A stretch of 54,837 nt of DNA from an uncultured Actinomycetes bacterium (GTDB lineage Bacteria; Actinomycetota; Coriobacteriia; Coriobacteriales; Atopobiaceae), in NCBI GenBank assembly GCA_900315165.1, contig OMXZ01000020.1:1-54837 (forward strand). The letters are read 5' to 3'. Positions 15,974 through 24,609 of the stretch are shown in pieces (within the stretch, counting starts at the first letter, position 1; every line of letters begins with the position of its first letter). The notes under the pieces were generated by a model that saw only the letters and a list, made by a program, of their open reading frames with translations, did no database searches and was not told the DNA's origin. A program made the position numbers and the translations under genes.

Positions 15974-16728
15974 GGATTCTCTTTTCCGGGGAAGGGCCGA
16001 CGGACCAGGGGCGCCTGGACGACCGGGGAAACTACATTCCCGGCCCCGCCACGGTGTATCTAAGGAGGCTGCTGGTCCGTGAGGGCGTTGATGGCGGCTC
16101 CATCGCCTTCGACCTATTCGACCGCAAGGAGGAGAAGCGGCGCAGGGGGAGAAGCCTGCACCTCGGGGCCCGCGTTATGCAGGCGAAAGGCCATGGCATG
16201 CTCGCCGCCCTGTTGCTTCTTCAGGCGGAGATGGACGAGTACGACCTTGCAGTCTTCTATGTGGATGCTGACAAGCCAGACAAACCTCACGATTCGAGTT
16301 CTTGTACGAAGCGATGGACCGAAGTGGTGGAGAGCGTCAGGACTGCGCAGCCCGATGGCCTGGCGTCAAGCGTTCCCCTGCTACCGTGCGTCCCAATGAA
16401 GATGATCGAGTGTTGGTTGCTTGCGGATAAGGCGGCCATACAAGCCGTCCCCGGTGCGAGGGGATCCGACAAGGAAAGGCTTTCTACGCCTGCAAAGCCG
16501 GAGCTGATCTGGGGAGACAGACATGACCCCGAGGGCGATTACCCAAAATGTATACTCAGCCGGGCTTTGGATGCCGTAGGGCTTCCGAACGATGCCCCCA
16601 CATTTTCGGAAATTGCGGAAAGCGCGGATTTAGAGGTGCTTGTCAGGGCGTGCCCGATCAGCTTCGCCCCATTCGCCAGTGAGGTCGGCAATCTGGTCGA
16701 TCGGCATCACTGGGATAGCTGGAATTGA
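15970..16728 (+). CDS. DUF4276-like TOPRIM protein
   Basis: GTG 15970 overlaps the ATPase stop by three bases and starts VRILFSGEGPTDQGR. The SGEGPTD motif supplies the TOPRIM glutamate and AVFYVDADKPDKP the DxD pair. The central LPCVPMKMIECWLLAD (ECWLLAD block) is typical of the DUF4276/OLD-type TOPRIM family. 252 residues. It is expected to be the nuclease effector released or activated by the upstream ATPase. Longer versions starting at 15853 would overlap the ATPase by 120 bases and are less likely. Confidence 0.8.
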   Translation: MRILFSGEGPTDQGRLDDRGNYIPGPATVYLRRLLVREGVDGGSIAFDLFDRKEEKRRRGRSLHLGARVMQAKGHGMLAALLLLQAEMDEYDLAVFYVDADKPDKPHDSSSCTKRWTEVVESVRTAQPDGLASSVPLLPCVPMKMIECWLLADKAAIQAVPGARGSDKERLSTPAKPELIWGDRHDPEGDYPKCILSRALDAVGLPNDAPTFSEIAESADLEVLVRACPISFAPFASEVGNLVDRHHWDSWN

Positions 16729-16840
16729 CGGCTGCGCCGCGTGGGCAGAAGGCGTTTTATAAGGTGGTGTGACCGACACCGCCCATCAAGGGCCATCTAC
16801 ACCGATATTTCCGACGCTACCGTCGAAGACTGTCTATGCC

Positions 16841-17017
16841 AACATTTCCGCGCTCCCCTAACACTACTCGGTCCTCGGCGGGGTCCGCGTGCAGGTGGAT
16901 GACGCGGGGCTCGGCATCGCGAACCCCGGCGGGCTCATCGAAGGGATCAACATCAACAACCTGCTCACGGCGGAGTCCCGCGGGCGTAGCGCCTACTATG
17001 TGCGTCCCGGGGCATAG
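16841..17017 (+). pseudogene. AlbA/Schlafen-type ATP-binding protein, internal fragment
   Basis: The frame reads NISALP, a stop, HYSVLGGVRVQVDDAGLGI, ANPGGLIEGININNLLTAES to TAG at 17015. The motifs (HxDYSV-like, VRVEVYDD-like, ANPGGL, NLLTAE) belong to the GHKL/HATPase_c_4 part of AlbA_2-type predicted regulators. Both ends are missing and there is an internal stop. A different portion of a protein of the same family is found decayed at 26329-26896. The rest of 16729-17066 holds no gene. Confidence 0.75.
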
Positions 17018-17066
17018 GGCGCCGGGTTCCCAGCGCCCGACCTTCGTCACCAATCCGTGCCTCCCC

Positions 17067-17295
17067 GACCCCTGTTCGTGATTTTGACCCTTCTGAGTCA
17101 TCGGGCTGATTTTCCGGGTCCGACGGGTCCCGCCAACGATTTTCGCAGGTAATCTACCTGCATATATATGAAATGCAATTATCGGATAAATGTCGTGTTT
17201 CCTCGGGTCGGGACGGCGAGCCTCCTACCTGCGCTTTCACCGGGCCCTTATCGCGTTCGGGTGACTCAGAAGGGTCAGAATCTCGAATAGGGGTC
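17067..17295. mobile_element. MITE-like element, family 1, copy A
   Basis: About 229 bp. The left end (CTGTTCGTGATTTTGACCCT TCTGAGTCA in sequence) is the imperfect inverted copy of the right end (TGACTCAGAAGGGTCAGAAT CTCGAATAGGGG). The interior is alignable with the copy at 23134-23361, in the same orientation (shared ATATATGAAATGCAA and GACGGCGAGCCTCCTACC). It encodes no protein, so it is a non-autonomous element whose transposase would be elsewhere. Confidence 0.75.
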
Positions 17296-17374
17296 AGCGC
17301 GGAGCCCGATGAGGCGTGCGGCGGGCGACAGAGGCAGTTTATACGCGAACTGTAATCATTTGAAATTATAATTT

Positions 17375-17383
17375 TGCTATAAT
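17375..17383 (+). promoter_or_regulatory. extended -10 promoter (TGCTATAAT) for the regulator gene
   Basis: TG at 17375-17376 and TATAAT at 17378-17383 form an extended -10 in an AT-rich stretch 54 bases before the start codon at 17437. No good -35 is visible, which is common for extended -10 promoters. GGGAGGA at 17424-17430 is the ribosome site. Confidence 0.55.
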
Positions 17384-17436
17384 CGCGCTCAGATATTGCA
17401 ATAAATTCGATTATAAAAATAAATGGGAGGACACCC

Positions 17437-17976
17437 ATGGCCACGGTCGGTTTCTTCAGCTCGGATTTCGATCCCAAGGCGCAGCTCGACACCTTCAACG
17501 CCGCGAAGTGCGAGCACATCTACTACGACCACGACGAGCTCCTGCTCAGCGTCGAGCGCGGCGACGTGGTCGTCCTGCACGACATGTACTGCGCAGGCAA
17601 GACGCTGACCGAGGTGCTCGAGTTCCTGGGTGAGCTCGCCGAGACGGAGGCCGACTTCGTGTGCAAGAGCGCCGAGCTGGACTCCCGCACGTCGGCCGAC
17701 GTCTACCGCACGCTGGGCGCTGTGCTCAAGCTCGCGAAGGCAGAACCCAAGCGCCCCGCCAAACGCGCGCCGCGCGCCGCTGCGTCGGACGGCGCGACGA
17801 CGGGCGCCCCTAGCACCGGCCGCCGCGGCCGCGCCACCGTGAGCCCCGAGGCCGTCGACCACGCCATCGAGCTCTATCAGTCCGGCACCAACGTCAAGGA
17901 CGTGTGCGCCGAGGTCGGCCTCTCGCAGGGCACGCTCTACAAGTACCTGCGCGAGCGCGGCATCTCCCGCAAATAA
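17437..17976 (+). CDS. catalytically dead serine-recombinase-like regulator with HTH
   Basis: 179 residues. The N-terminal 110 keep the layout of a resolvase catalytic domain (MATVGFFSSDFDPKAQLDTF, a VVVLHD strand, then LTEVLEFLGELAETEADFVC and LGAVLKLAK). The recombinase residues are missing: GYARVS becomes GFFSSD and DRLGRS becomes DMYCAGKT. A basic linker leads to a C-terminal HTH_7-like helix-turn-helix (VDHAIELYQSGTNVKDVCAE, then SQGTLYKYLRERG). I infer a DNA-binding regulator derived from a recombinase. It is the first gene inside the pair of family 1 MITEs and precedes surface-polymer genes it may control. Confidence 0.7.
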   Translation: MATVGFFSSDFDPKAQLDTFNAAKCEHIYYDHDELLLSVERGDVVVLHDMYCAGKTLTEVLEFLGELAETEADFVCKSAELDSRTSADVYRTLGAVLKLAKAEPKRPAKRAPRAAASDGATTGAPSTGRRGRATVSPEAVDHAIELYQSGTNVKDVCAEVGLSQGTLYKYLRERGISRK

Positions 17977-18080
17977 GGCCGGCACCCGCCGGGTCGAGCG
18001 CTCAACTACCATAGGAGGTGTACGGGAAGGCATAGAAGGTGTGCGGGAAGGCGCTTGACGGGGAGAAGGTACATAGATTG

Positions 18081-20813
18081 ATGTCTGACGTAAAGGAACG
18101 ACAGAGCTCCGCGCGCCAGCGCACTGCCCAACCTCAGCGCTCCGCCCGCCCCTGGCCCCTGGACAAGAGGGCGTCCCTCTGCTTCGCCATCCTCTGCCTC
18201 GCGGTGCCCGGCCTCATGCTGCTGGCGGCCCTTGCCTGGTGCGGGATCTACCCCTTCGGCGATGCGTCCTTCCTCTCGTGGGACCTCCGGTTCCAGTATT
18301 TCGATTTCTACCGATGGTTCAGGCGGGTGCTGACGGGCCAGGCCTCGATCTTTTACACCAATGCGCTGAGCTTGGGAAATAACGCCTGGGGTATCTACTC
18401 CTATTACCTGGGCAGCCCGCTCAACCTGCTCATCCTCTTCTTCGATGAAGGCCATATAACTGACTTCGTCATCCTCACCGACGCGATCAAGCTGGGGCTC
18501 ATCCAGCTCTCGATGGCCTGGTATCTGCGCCGGAGGTTCGGCCTGCCGCGGCCCCACGCCTTCGCCCTCGCGCTCTGCCTGACCTGGTGCTCCTGGACTT
18601 GCACGGACCTCTGCAACCCCCTGTGGCTCGACGGGCTCTACCTGCTGCCCCTCGGCATGATGGGCGTATGGGAATGCCTGAGCGGGGGCAAGGGTGGCAA
18701 ACTCGTGGCCGCGGTGGCGCTCTCGGTGGTCTGCTGCTGGTATATGGCCTATATGAGCTGCCTGTTCCTCGTGCTGTACACCGTCATGGAGCTCGCGGCC
18801 CTGTGGGAGGACGCGCCCAGGGGCGCTCGCGGTTGCGCGGCTCCCCCAGAGGGCGCAGCCGGCCCCCGCAGCGCTTCGCGCCTACCGATCCGTGACTGCG
18901 TGCGCCGGCTGGCCGGCGTCTTCGTCTGCCTCGTCCTCGGCGTGGTCCTTTCGGCTTGGACCTTCCTGCCGACGGTCCTCTCCTTCGCGAAGGGAGCGGA
19001 CGGCCTCAAACCGGCCGCCTTCCTTACCGGTCCCATCGGGGGCTTCGTCTCGACGTTCTTCCCAGGGACGTTGGCGGTGTACCAGCTGCCGCAGCTCTTC
19101 TCGGGTACCCTCGTGCTGGTACTGGGGCTGCTCTTCCTGCTCGACGGCCGCATCCGCCGGCGCACGCGCCTCGCGGTCCTGGCCGTGATGCTGCTGATTT
19201 TCGCCAGCGTGTGCGTGAGCTGGGTGGAATACGTCTGGTGCGGCTTCAGGATGCCCAACGGCTTCTTTAGCCGCACGGCCGTCTTTGTGACGCTGGGGCT
19301 GATTTGGATGTCTGGCTGGGAACTCTCCCTCGTCTGCCGCGAGGGGGTCCAACGGCGCCGGCTTCTGGCGTCGGCCCTCGTCGTGACCCTGGCGACCCTC
19401 GTGCCCATGGCGCGGCATTACTACCGGACCGGCTGGCGGGTGTTGGTGGCGCTCGGCGGCATCGCCCTGTCCGTCCTCCTCGTGAGCCTGTCGAGTCCGG
19501 CACATGACAAGAAGGACGAGCCCTCCTCGCTGCCCCGCCTCGCCGTGGGCTACGGGATGATCGCACTCTGCGCTCTGGAACTCGTTCTCTCCGCCCACGA
19601 CGTGTTGCCGCAGATGTACGGCGTGGACATCTACGCCCAGTCCGCCCACGCCGCCTACGTGGAGGATGCGACGGAGGGGTTCGAGCGGCTGCGACGGCTG
19701 GACGGCGGCGCATGGCGCATGGACAAGACCTACACGCGTACCTACCTCGCCGCGCTGGACGAGGGCCTGGGGCTGGGCTATGCGGGAATCTCCTCCTATT
19801 GCTCATCCAACAATTCGGCCGCGGTGCAGCTCCTCAACGCGCTGGGCTACTCCAACCCGGGCGAGTTCAGCGTGCGCTACGCCAGCCCCATCCCGGCGAG
19901 CGACGCGCTGCTGGGCGTGAAATACGTGTGGACTGCCCAAGCCGCGCCCCACGGCTTGGAGGACACGGGTCTCAGCTCGTCGGTCAACGGCGCGCGGGCC
20001 TATAAGAACCCCCTGGCCCTGCCCTTGGGGTATGGCGCCAGCGAGGACGTGCTCGGAACGCTGCCGGGCCTGGACGACGCCACAACCCCCTACGCCAACC
20101 CCTTCGAGGTGCAGAACCAGCTGGCTAGCGCCATCCTGGGCGAGGACGTCCAGCTCTTCAAACCCGTGGAGTCCCAGGTGACGGCGGAGACGGATACGTC
20201 CCGCACCTGGAACGTCGTCGCGCCGGAGGGCGTCCAAGTCTATTGCTACGTGGCCGGGAGCAGCAGCGACCTGCTGCTCTCGATCGACGAGGGGGACCCG
20301 TTCTGGGAGTTCTCCCGCTTCCAGCATGCCGTCTGGCCGGTCGGCACGGCGGCCGATGCGGCAAGCGGCACGGCGGGCGTCGTGCACGAGGCGACCGTCT
20401 CGTCCACCCCCGACGAAGCGGGCGCCCAACGGGAGCTCAGCAACGACACGACCTGCCTTTTCTACGCGCTGGAGGACAAGGCGCTCGGGGAATGCCTCGC
20501 GGAGATCGGCTCCCACGGGATGGACGTGACCGACTTCTCCGACGGCCACATCGCCGGGACATACCGCGCGGAAGCTGAAGGACTCCTCCTGCTCACAGTA
20601 CCTTACGACAAGGGCTGGACCGTCATGGTGAACGGCGAGCGCGTGGAACCTCAGCAGGCTTTCGGCGGCGCCATGATGGCCGTTCCCGTCGAGGCGGGGG
20701 AGAGCGAGGTCGAACTCTCCTATATGTCGCCCGGCTTCCTTCCCGGCTGTGCGGTTAGCCTGGCCGCCTTAGGCCTCACCGCGTATGCGGCACGCCGCCG
20801 TGCGCGCCGCTAA
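18081..20813 (+). CDS. YfhO-family membrane protein
   Basis: ATG 18081 (MSDVKERQSSARQ) is preferred over GTG 18039; GGGGAGAAGG lies 11 bases before it. 910 residues: a first membrane segment, a loop with LSWDLRFQYFDFYRWFRRVL and YYLGSPLNLLILFF, at least ten further membrane segments, then a large outside domain ending with GWTVMVNGERVEPQQAFGGA and a last membrane segment with a basic tail. This is the GT-C-like layout of YfhO proteins, which in Firmicutes help glycosylate lipoteichoic acid. It is convergent with the LTA-synthase-like gene, the stops overlapping by three bases. Confidence 0.85.
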   Translation: MSDVKERQSSARQRTAQPQRSARPWPLDKRASLCFAILCLAVPGLMLLAALAWCGIYPFGDASFLSWDLRFQYFDFYRWFRRVLTGQASIFYTNALSLGNNAWGIYSYYLGSPLNLLILFFDEGHITDFVILTDAIKLGLIQLSMAWYLRRRFGLPRPHAFALALCLTWCSWTCTDLCNPLWLDGLYLLPLGMMGVWECLSGGKGGKLVAAVALSVVCCWYMAYMSCLFLVLYTVMELAALWEDAPRGARGCAAPPEGAAGPRSASRLPIRDCVRRLAGVFVCLVLGVVLSAWTFLPTVLSFAKGADGLKPAAFLTGPIGGFVSTFFPGTLAVYQLPQLFSGTLVLVLGLLFLLDGRIRRRTRLAVLAVMLLIFASVCVSWVEYVWCGFRMPNGFFSRTAVFVTLGLIWMSGWELSLVCREGVQRRRLLASALVVTLATLVPMARHYYRTGWRVLVALGGIALSVLLVSLSSPAHDKKDEPSSLPRLAVGYGMIALCALELVLSAHDVLPQMYGVDIYAQSAHAAYVEDATEGFERLRRLDGGAWRMDKTYTRTYLAALDEGLGLGYAGISSYCSSNNSAAVQLLNALGYSNPGEFSVRYASPIPASDALLGVKYVWTAQAAPHGLEDTGLSSSVNGARAYKNPLALPLGYGASEDVLGTLPGLDDATTPYANPFEVQNQLASAILGEDVQLFKPVESQVTAETDTSRTWNVVAPEGVQVYCYVAGSSSDLLLSIDEGDPFWEFSRFQHAVWPVGTAADAASGTAGVVHEATVSSTPDEAGAQRELSNDTTCLFYALEDKALGECLAEIGSHGMDVTDFSDGHIAGTYRAEAEGLLLLTVPYDKGWTVMVNGERVEPQQAFGGAMMAVPVEAGESEVELSYMSPGFLPGCAVSLAALGLTAYAARRRARR

Positions 20814-22966
20814 ACGCGGCTGCCGAAGCGCTCGTAGGCGACTAGCGCGAGGTCGCGCCAGGTGTCGTAGTCGGGGGAGCCGGGTTCGGGCTCGCACCAG
20901 CTGCCGTCCGACGCCTCGTAGCCCATCAGGTTCACCGACGGCACCGCGAGCCGCGCGCCGAGCCTGGCCTTGTCGTAGTCGGTCAGCGGTGCGCCGATCA
21001 TGTTCTTCACCATGGCACCCAGGTAGGAGGGGCTGGTCTCCTGCGTGGCGCTGGCTTGGTCGTTGCCCGCGACGTCGTAATTCGCCCAGATGAGATAGTC
21101 CGTCTTGTAGGTGCGCGCCTCGTGGACGAGCTCGTCCTCGCCGGGGAAGAAGGCGTCATTGTAGTCGGGCGAGAAACCGGGCTGGTGGTCGCCGAAGAAG
21201 ACGAGGACCACGGGGCGGTCGAGCCGGCGGAGCTGCTCCATGAAGTCGCCAAGCGCTCGGTCGGACTCCCAGATGCAGGAGAGGTACTCGTTGAGCTCCG
21301 CATTCTGCTCGTCGGAGAAGCCCGCCGGCCCGTAGTCGCATGCGAGCTCGGGCGGGATGTTGCCCATCGTGTACGGGATGTGGTTCTGCATCGTGACGTC
21401 GAAGATGAACTGCGGGCCGTCGTCCGCCTCGAGCAGGCCGAGGATCTTGTCGAAGGTCGCGGCGTCCGAGACGCCCGTGTGGAAGTACGGGTTGCCCTCG
21501 AAGTCCTCGATGAAGAGCGTATCGTCGAAGCCGAACTCGGGGTAGACGATGTCGCGCTGCCAGTTGGAGCCCTCGTTGGGGTGCATCGCCGTGGTCGCGT
21601 AGCCGAGCCTGCGGAACTCCCCGGCGAGCGACCCGATCCCGTCCAGATCGTAGAACTGGTACGGATATTTATTGGGCCCGACATAGCCCATCGAGACGCC
21701 CGTGAGCATCTCGAACTCCGTATTGCAGGTGCCGCCGCCGCGCACGGAGACGTCTAGCTCGCCCCTGACCAGCGCGTCGTCGACCGCCCGGAAATTCTCG
21801 GGGCCCTCGTAGCCCACGCCCAGGCCGTTATAGCGCGACAGGTCCGCGAAGGTCTCATCCATCACGCAGATGACCGTGGGGTGCAGCTCGTCGAACTGGG
21901 TCTCCGCCGCGGCGCGCGCCTCGCCGTCCGGCGTCGTGGCGTTGTGCTCGTCATATAGGGCCGCCAGCTCCCGCGCGGCCCGGTCCGCCGCCTCCTCGCT
22001 ATAGCCCTCGGGCACGTCGATGGGCAGGTCCTGCAGGTTCATCAGGAACGCGGTCAGGAAGCCCTCCGCATGGTAGGTGTTGATGGGTATCCAATAGTCC
22101 CGTACGAGGCCATAGGCCTCCTCGTACTTCTGCCCGACTGCAAGCTGTTGCACCCCCGCGGCGAACGCGACGGTGAGCAGGACGTTCACGCAGGTGCGCG
22201 GTATGTAGCCGTACCAGCGCGGGATGCGTGACCAGGGCTCTTGCAGGCCTTTGTCCTCCCCGGGGTACAGGGGCAGTATGAGCGACAGCAGGAAGGTCGC
22301 GACTGCCTGCACGCCGAAGGCAAGGAAGGCCGCGTCGCCCAGCTCGTAGTCGAAGCCGCCCGCGACCTCGGCCGCGGTGCCGATCGCGGTGACGTCGGCC
22401 GGGGTGATCGGGGTCCCCTTGAACGTCACGACGAAGTACTGCGCGACGCCCGCGAGTGTGAGCGCGACCGACCCCACCGCCACGAGCCCGCCCCGCCGCT
22501 GGCCCGCGAAATAGAGCGCGAGCGCGCCGAGGGCTATGACCCCGAGCGCGAGCGCCTGGCCGACCCAGTCGATAGTGAGGAGGTTCTCGTTCCAGCAGAG
22601 CTCCATCGCGATGAAGGTGAGGTAGGCCGCGAGCGCCAGGATGATCGCGTCGCGTACGCCGCGCACGAGCCAGCGCACCTTGGTCCTTTGGGCGAGGAGC
22701 CGTGCCAGGTCCCAGCGCCACATGCTGGCCGCGCCGCACGCCGTGACGACGACGGCGAAGACGATCAGCGCGACAGGGCTGCCCACATAAAGGCCGCTGC
22801 GGCAGAACTCGGCCGCGGCGCAGAGATAGACGAGGAAGGCGGGCGCCCAGCCGTAGGAGCAGAGGGCTCCCGCGGGCAGGTGGTCGCGGACGGCCGTCGC
22901 GCGGAAGAACATCACGAAGCCAAGCGCCACAAACCCGATGAGGGGCACGAAGGTCAGGTCGTCCAT
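20810..22966 (-). CDS. LTA-synthase-family membrane phosphotransferase/sulfatase
   Basis: Start ATG 22966 (MDDLTFVPLIGFVALGF) follows GGGAGGGG; longer versions starting upstream lack a site. 718 residues: about seven membrane segments in the first 370, then an alkaline-phosphatase-fold domain. Motifs: PTVICVMDETFADLS (metal site), GGTCNTEFEMLTG with the presumed nucleophile threonine, AMHPNEGSNWQRD, and VLVFFGDHQPG. These match LtaS/OPGP-type enzymes that transfer glycerol-phosphate or similar groups to surface polymers. The neighbouring YfhO, GT2 and EEP genes support a role in wall polymer synthesis. Confidence 0.85.
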   Translation of the reverse strand: MDDLTFVPLIGFVALGFVMFFRATAVRDHLPAGALCSYGWAPAFLVYLCAAAEFCRSGLYVGSPVALIVFAVVVTACGAASMWRWDLARLLAQRTKVRWLVRGVRDAIILALAAYLTFIAMELCWNENLLTIDWVGQALALGVIALGALALYFAGQRRGGLVAVGSVALTLAGVAQYFVVTFKGTPITPADVTAIGTAAEVAGGFDYELGDAAFLAFGVQAVATFLLSLILPLYPGEDKGLQEPWSRIPRWYGYIPRTCVNVLLTVAFAAGVQQLAVGQKYEEAYGLVRDYWIPINTYHAEGFLTAFLMNLQDLPIDVPEGYSEEAADRAARELAALYDEHNATTPDGEARAAAETQFDELHPTVICVMDETFADLSRYNGLGVGYEGPENFRAVDDALVRGELDVSVRGGGTCNTEFEMLTGVSMGYVGPNKYPYQFYDLDGIGSLAGEFRRLGYATTAMHPNEGSNWQRDIVYPEFGFDDTLFIEDFEGNPYFHTGVSDAATFDKILGLLEADDGPQFIFDVTMQNHIPYTMGNIPPELACDYGPAGFSDEQNAELNEYLSCIWESDRALGDFMEQLRRLDRPVVLVFFGDHQPGFSPDYNDAFFPGEDELVHEARTYKTDYLIWANYDVAGNDQASATQETSPSYLGAMVKNMIGAPLTDYDKARLGARLAVPSVNLMGYEASDGSWCEPEPGSPDYDTWRDLALVAYERFGSRV

Positions 22967-23133
22967 GAGCCCCTCCCGAGAGCCGTCCGACAGACGCGCG
23001 GTGCGCCGGTCGCTCGCGCTGGCAGCCCAGGCTGGCAGCCGGCGTTGGCAGCCCACGCCGCAAAACTTGCCTATTGTAGGCCATCCTTACAGAATTATTA
23101 CCTTCCGCGTCTGTCTTGTTCCTTCGTCGATCA

Positions 23134-23361
23134 ACCCCCAATTCGAGATTCTGACCCTTCTGAGTCATTGAGCCGATTTTTCGGGCTTTGGGCACCGCAA
23201 CAATGATTGTGATGGCGCGCCTACCAGCGGATATATGAAATGCAACTATAGGAAAAGTGCCGTGTTTTCTCGGGTCGAGACGGCGAGCCTCCTACCTGCG
23301 CATTCTCAAGGCCTTTTTCGTGCATGGGTGACTCAGAAGGGTCAGAATCTCGAATAGGGGT
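23134..23361. mobile_element. MITE-like element, family 1, copy B
   Basis: About 228 bp with 33-34 bp inverted ends (left 23134-23167, right 23329-23361; core TTCTGACCCTTCTGAGTCA). Direct orientation relative to copy A at 17067-17295. The remaining bases of 22967-23478 hold no gene that I can see. Confidence 0.8.
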
Positions 23362-23478
23362 CACCGCGCCATTGATCGGGCGATGGAACCGTGCCCGCAA
23401 GCTCCCTCTCCGCGGATGAATTTTACAAAAAGCCTTCTGTGCACGGCTCCCGGAACCCGACGTTGACAGGCCTTTCGG

Positions 23479-24525
23479 CTAATGCCGCTCCCCGTCCTGC
23501 TCGGCCACGATGTAGTGCGGCCGGCCCTTGGACTCGGAGTAGATTTTGGCCACGTAGAGGCCGACGATCCCCATGCCCAGCATGAGCATGCCGGAAAAGA
23601 GCGTGATCAGGCACACGAGCGAGGGCCAGCCCGCGACCGGGTCGCCGAAGATGAGCGCGCGCACGATGATGAAGATCAAAAAGATTATGGATAGCAGGAA
23701 CGTCGCGAGCCCCGCGACCGACACCGCCTCGAGCGGCGCCGTCGAGAAGGCGACCACGCCGTCCAGCGCGTAGCGCACCAGGCCCCAGAAGCTCCAGGAG
23801 GTCGACCCCCACTCGCGCTCGACGTTGTCGTAGCCCACCCAGCGCGTGTCGAACCCGACCCAGACGAAGATGCCCTTGGAGAAACGTTCCCGCTCGGGCA
23901 GGGAGCAGATGGCCTCCACCACGCGGCGGGTCATGAGGCGGAAGTCGCGGGCGCCGTCGCGCATCTGGACGTCGGAGTGGCGGTTCATGAGGCCGTAGAA
24001 GCGGTGGGCGAACCAGCTGCGCACGGGCGGCTCGCCGGCGCGCGTGCGGCGGTAGGTCGCGACCACGTCGCAGCCGCCCTCGGCCATCTCGCGGCAGAGC
24101 TCGGGCATGAGCTGCGGCGGGTCCTGCAGGTCCGCGTCCATCACGACCACGTGGGTGGCGCCCAGGGCCAGCGCCCGCTCGAGCCCCGCGATGAGCCCGG
24201 CCTCCTTGCCGAAGTTGCGCGAGAAGGACGTGTAGTGCCAGCGGGGGTCCGCCGCGCTCATGGCCCGCATAACGCCGAGCGTCCCATCGGCCGACCCGTC
24301 GTTCACGAGCACGTACTCCACGCGCGGGAAGAAGCCCGCGACCTCGCGCTCGACCCCGGCCCACACCTCCGCGAAGTGGGGCAGCGACTCCTCCTCGTTG
24401 TAACAAGGGACGACCACGGCGAGGAGGTTGCCGTCGGGCGTCTGCCCGGAGCGCTTTTCCTGCCCCGGCTTCGGCGCTGCCGCCTGCTGCTGTTCCAGTT
24501 CCCGCTTACCGTCCTGCTGGTCCAT
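23479..24525 (-). CDS. GT2 glycosyltransferase (GtrB/DPM1-like, polyprenyl-phosphate type)
   Basis: 348 residues; AGGAGGG lies eight bases before ATG 24525. A charged N-terminal tail of about 30 residues precedes AVVVPCYNEEESLPHFAEVW. The DxD-like VVMDADLQDPPQLMPEL binds the nucleotide sugar-metal. Near the end two membrane segments (VSVAGLATFLLSIIFLIFI and VCLITLFSGMLMLGMGIVGL) and YVAKIYSESKGRPHYIV are characteristic of transferases that load sugar onto undecaprenyl phosphate. The product would feed YfhO/GtrII-type transferases in this region. Confidence 0.9.
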   Translation of the reverse strand: MDQQDGKRELEQQQAAAPKPGQEKRSGQTPDGNLLAVVVPCYNEEESLPHFAEVWAGVEREVAGFFPRVEYVLVNDGSADGTLGVMRAMSAADPRWHYTSFSRNFGKEAGLIAGLERALALGATHVVVMDADLQDPPQLMPELCREMAEGGCDVVATYRRTRAGEPPVRSWFAHRFYGLMNRHSDVQMRDGARDFRLMTRRVVEAICSLPERERFSKGIFVWVGFDTRWVGYDNVEREWGSTSWSFWGLVRYALDGVVAFSTAPLEAVSVAGLATFLLSIIFLIFIIVRALIFGDPVAGWPSLVCLITLFSGMLMLGMGIVGLYVAKIYSESKGRPHYIVAEQDGERH

Positions 24526-24609
24526 GCCGCAGACCCTCCTCCGTGGTGCCGACTTTCCCGTCCATCATACTTTACACAGTCGCGCCAGGTCGCGAACGGG
24601 TGTCCTGCC

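Noticed and set aside
17067-23361. complete composite transposon
   Set aside because: No transposase was found in either end element or between them, and target duplications could not be shown.
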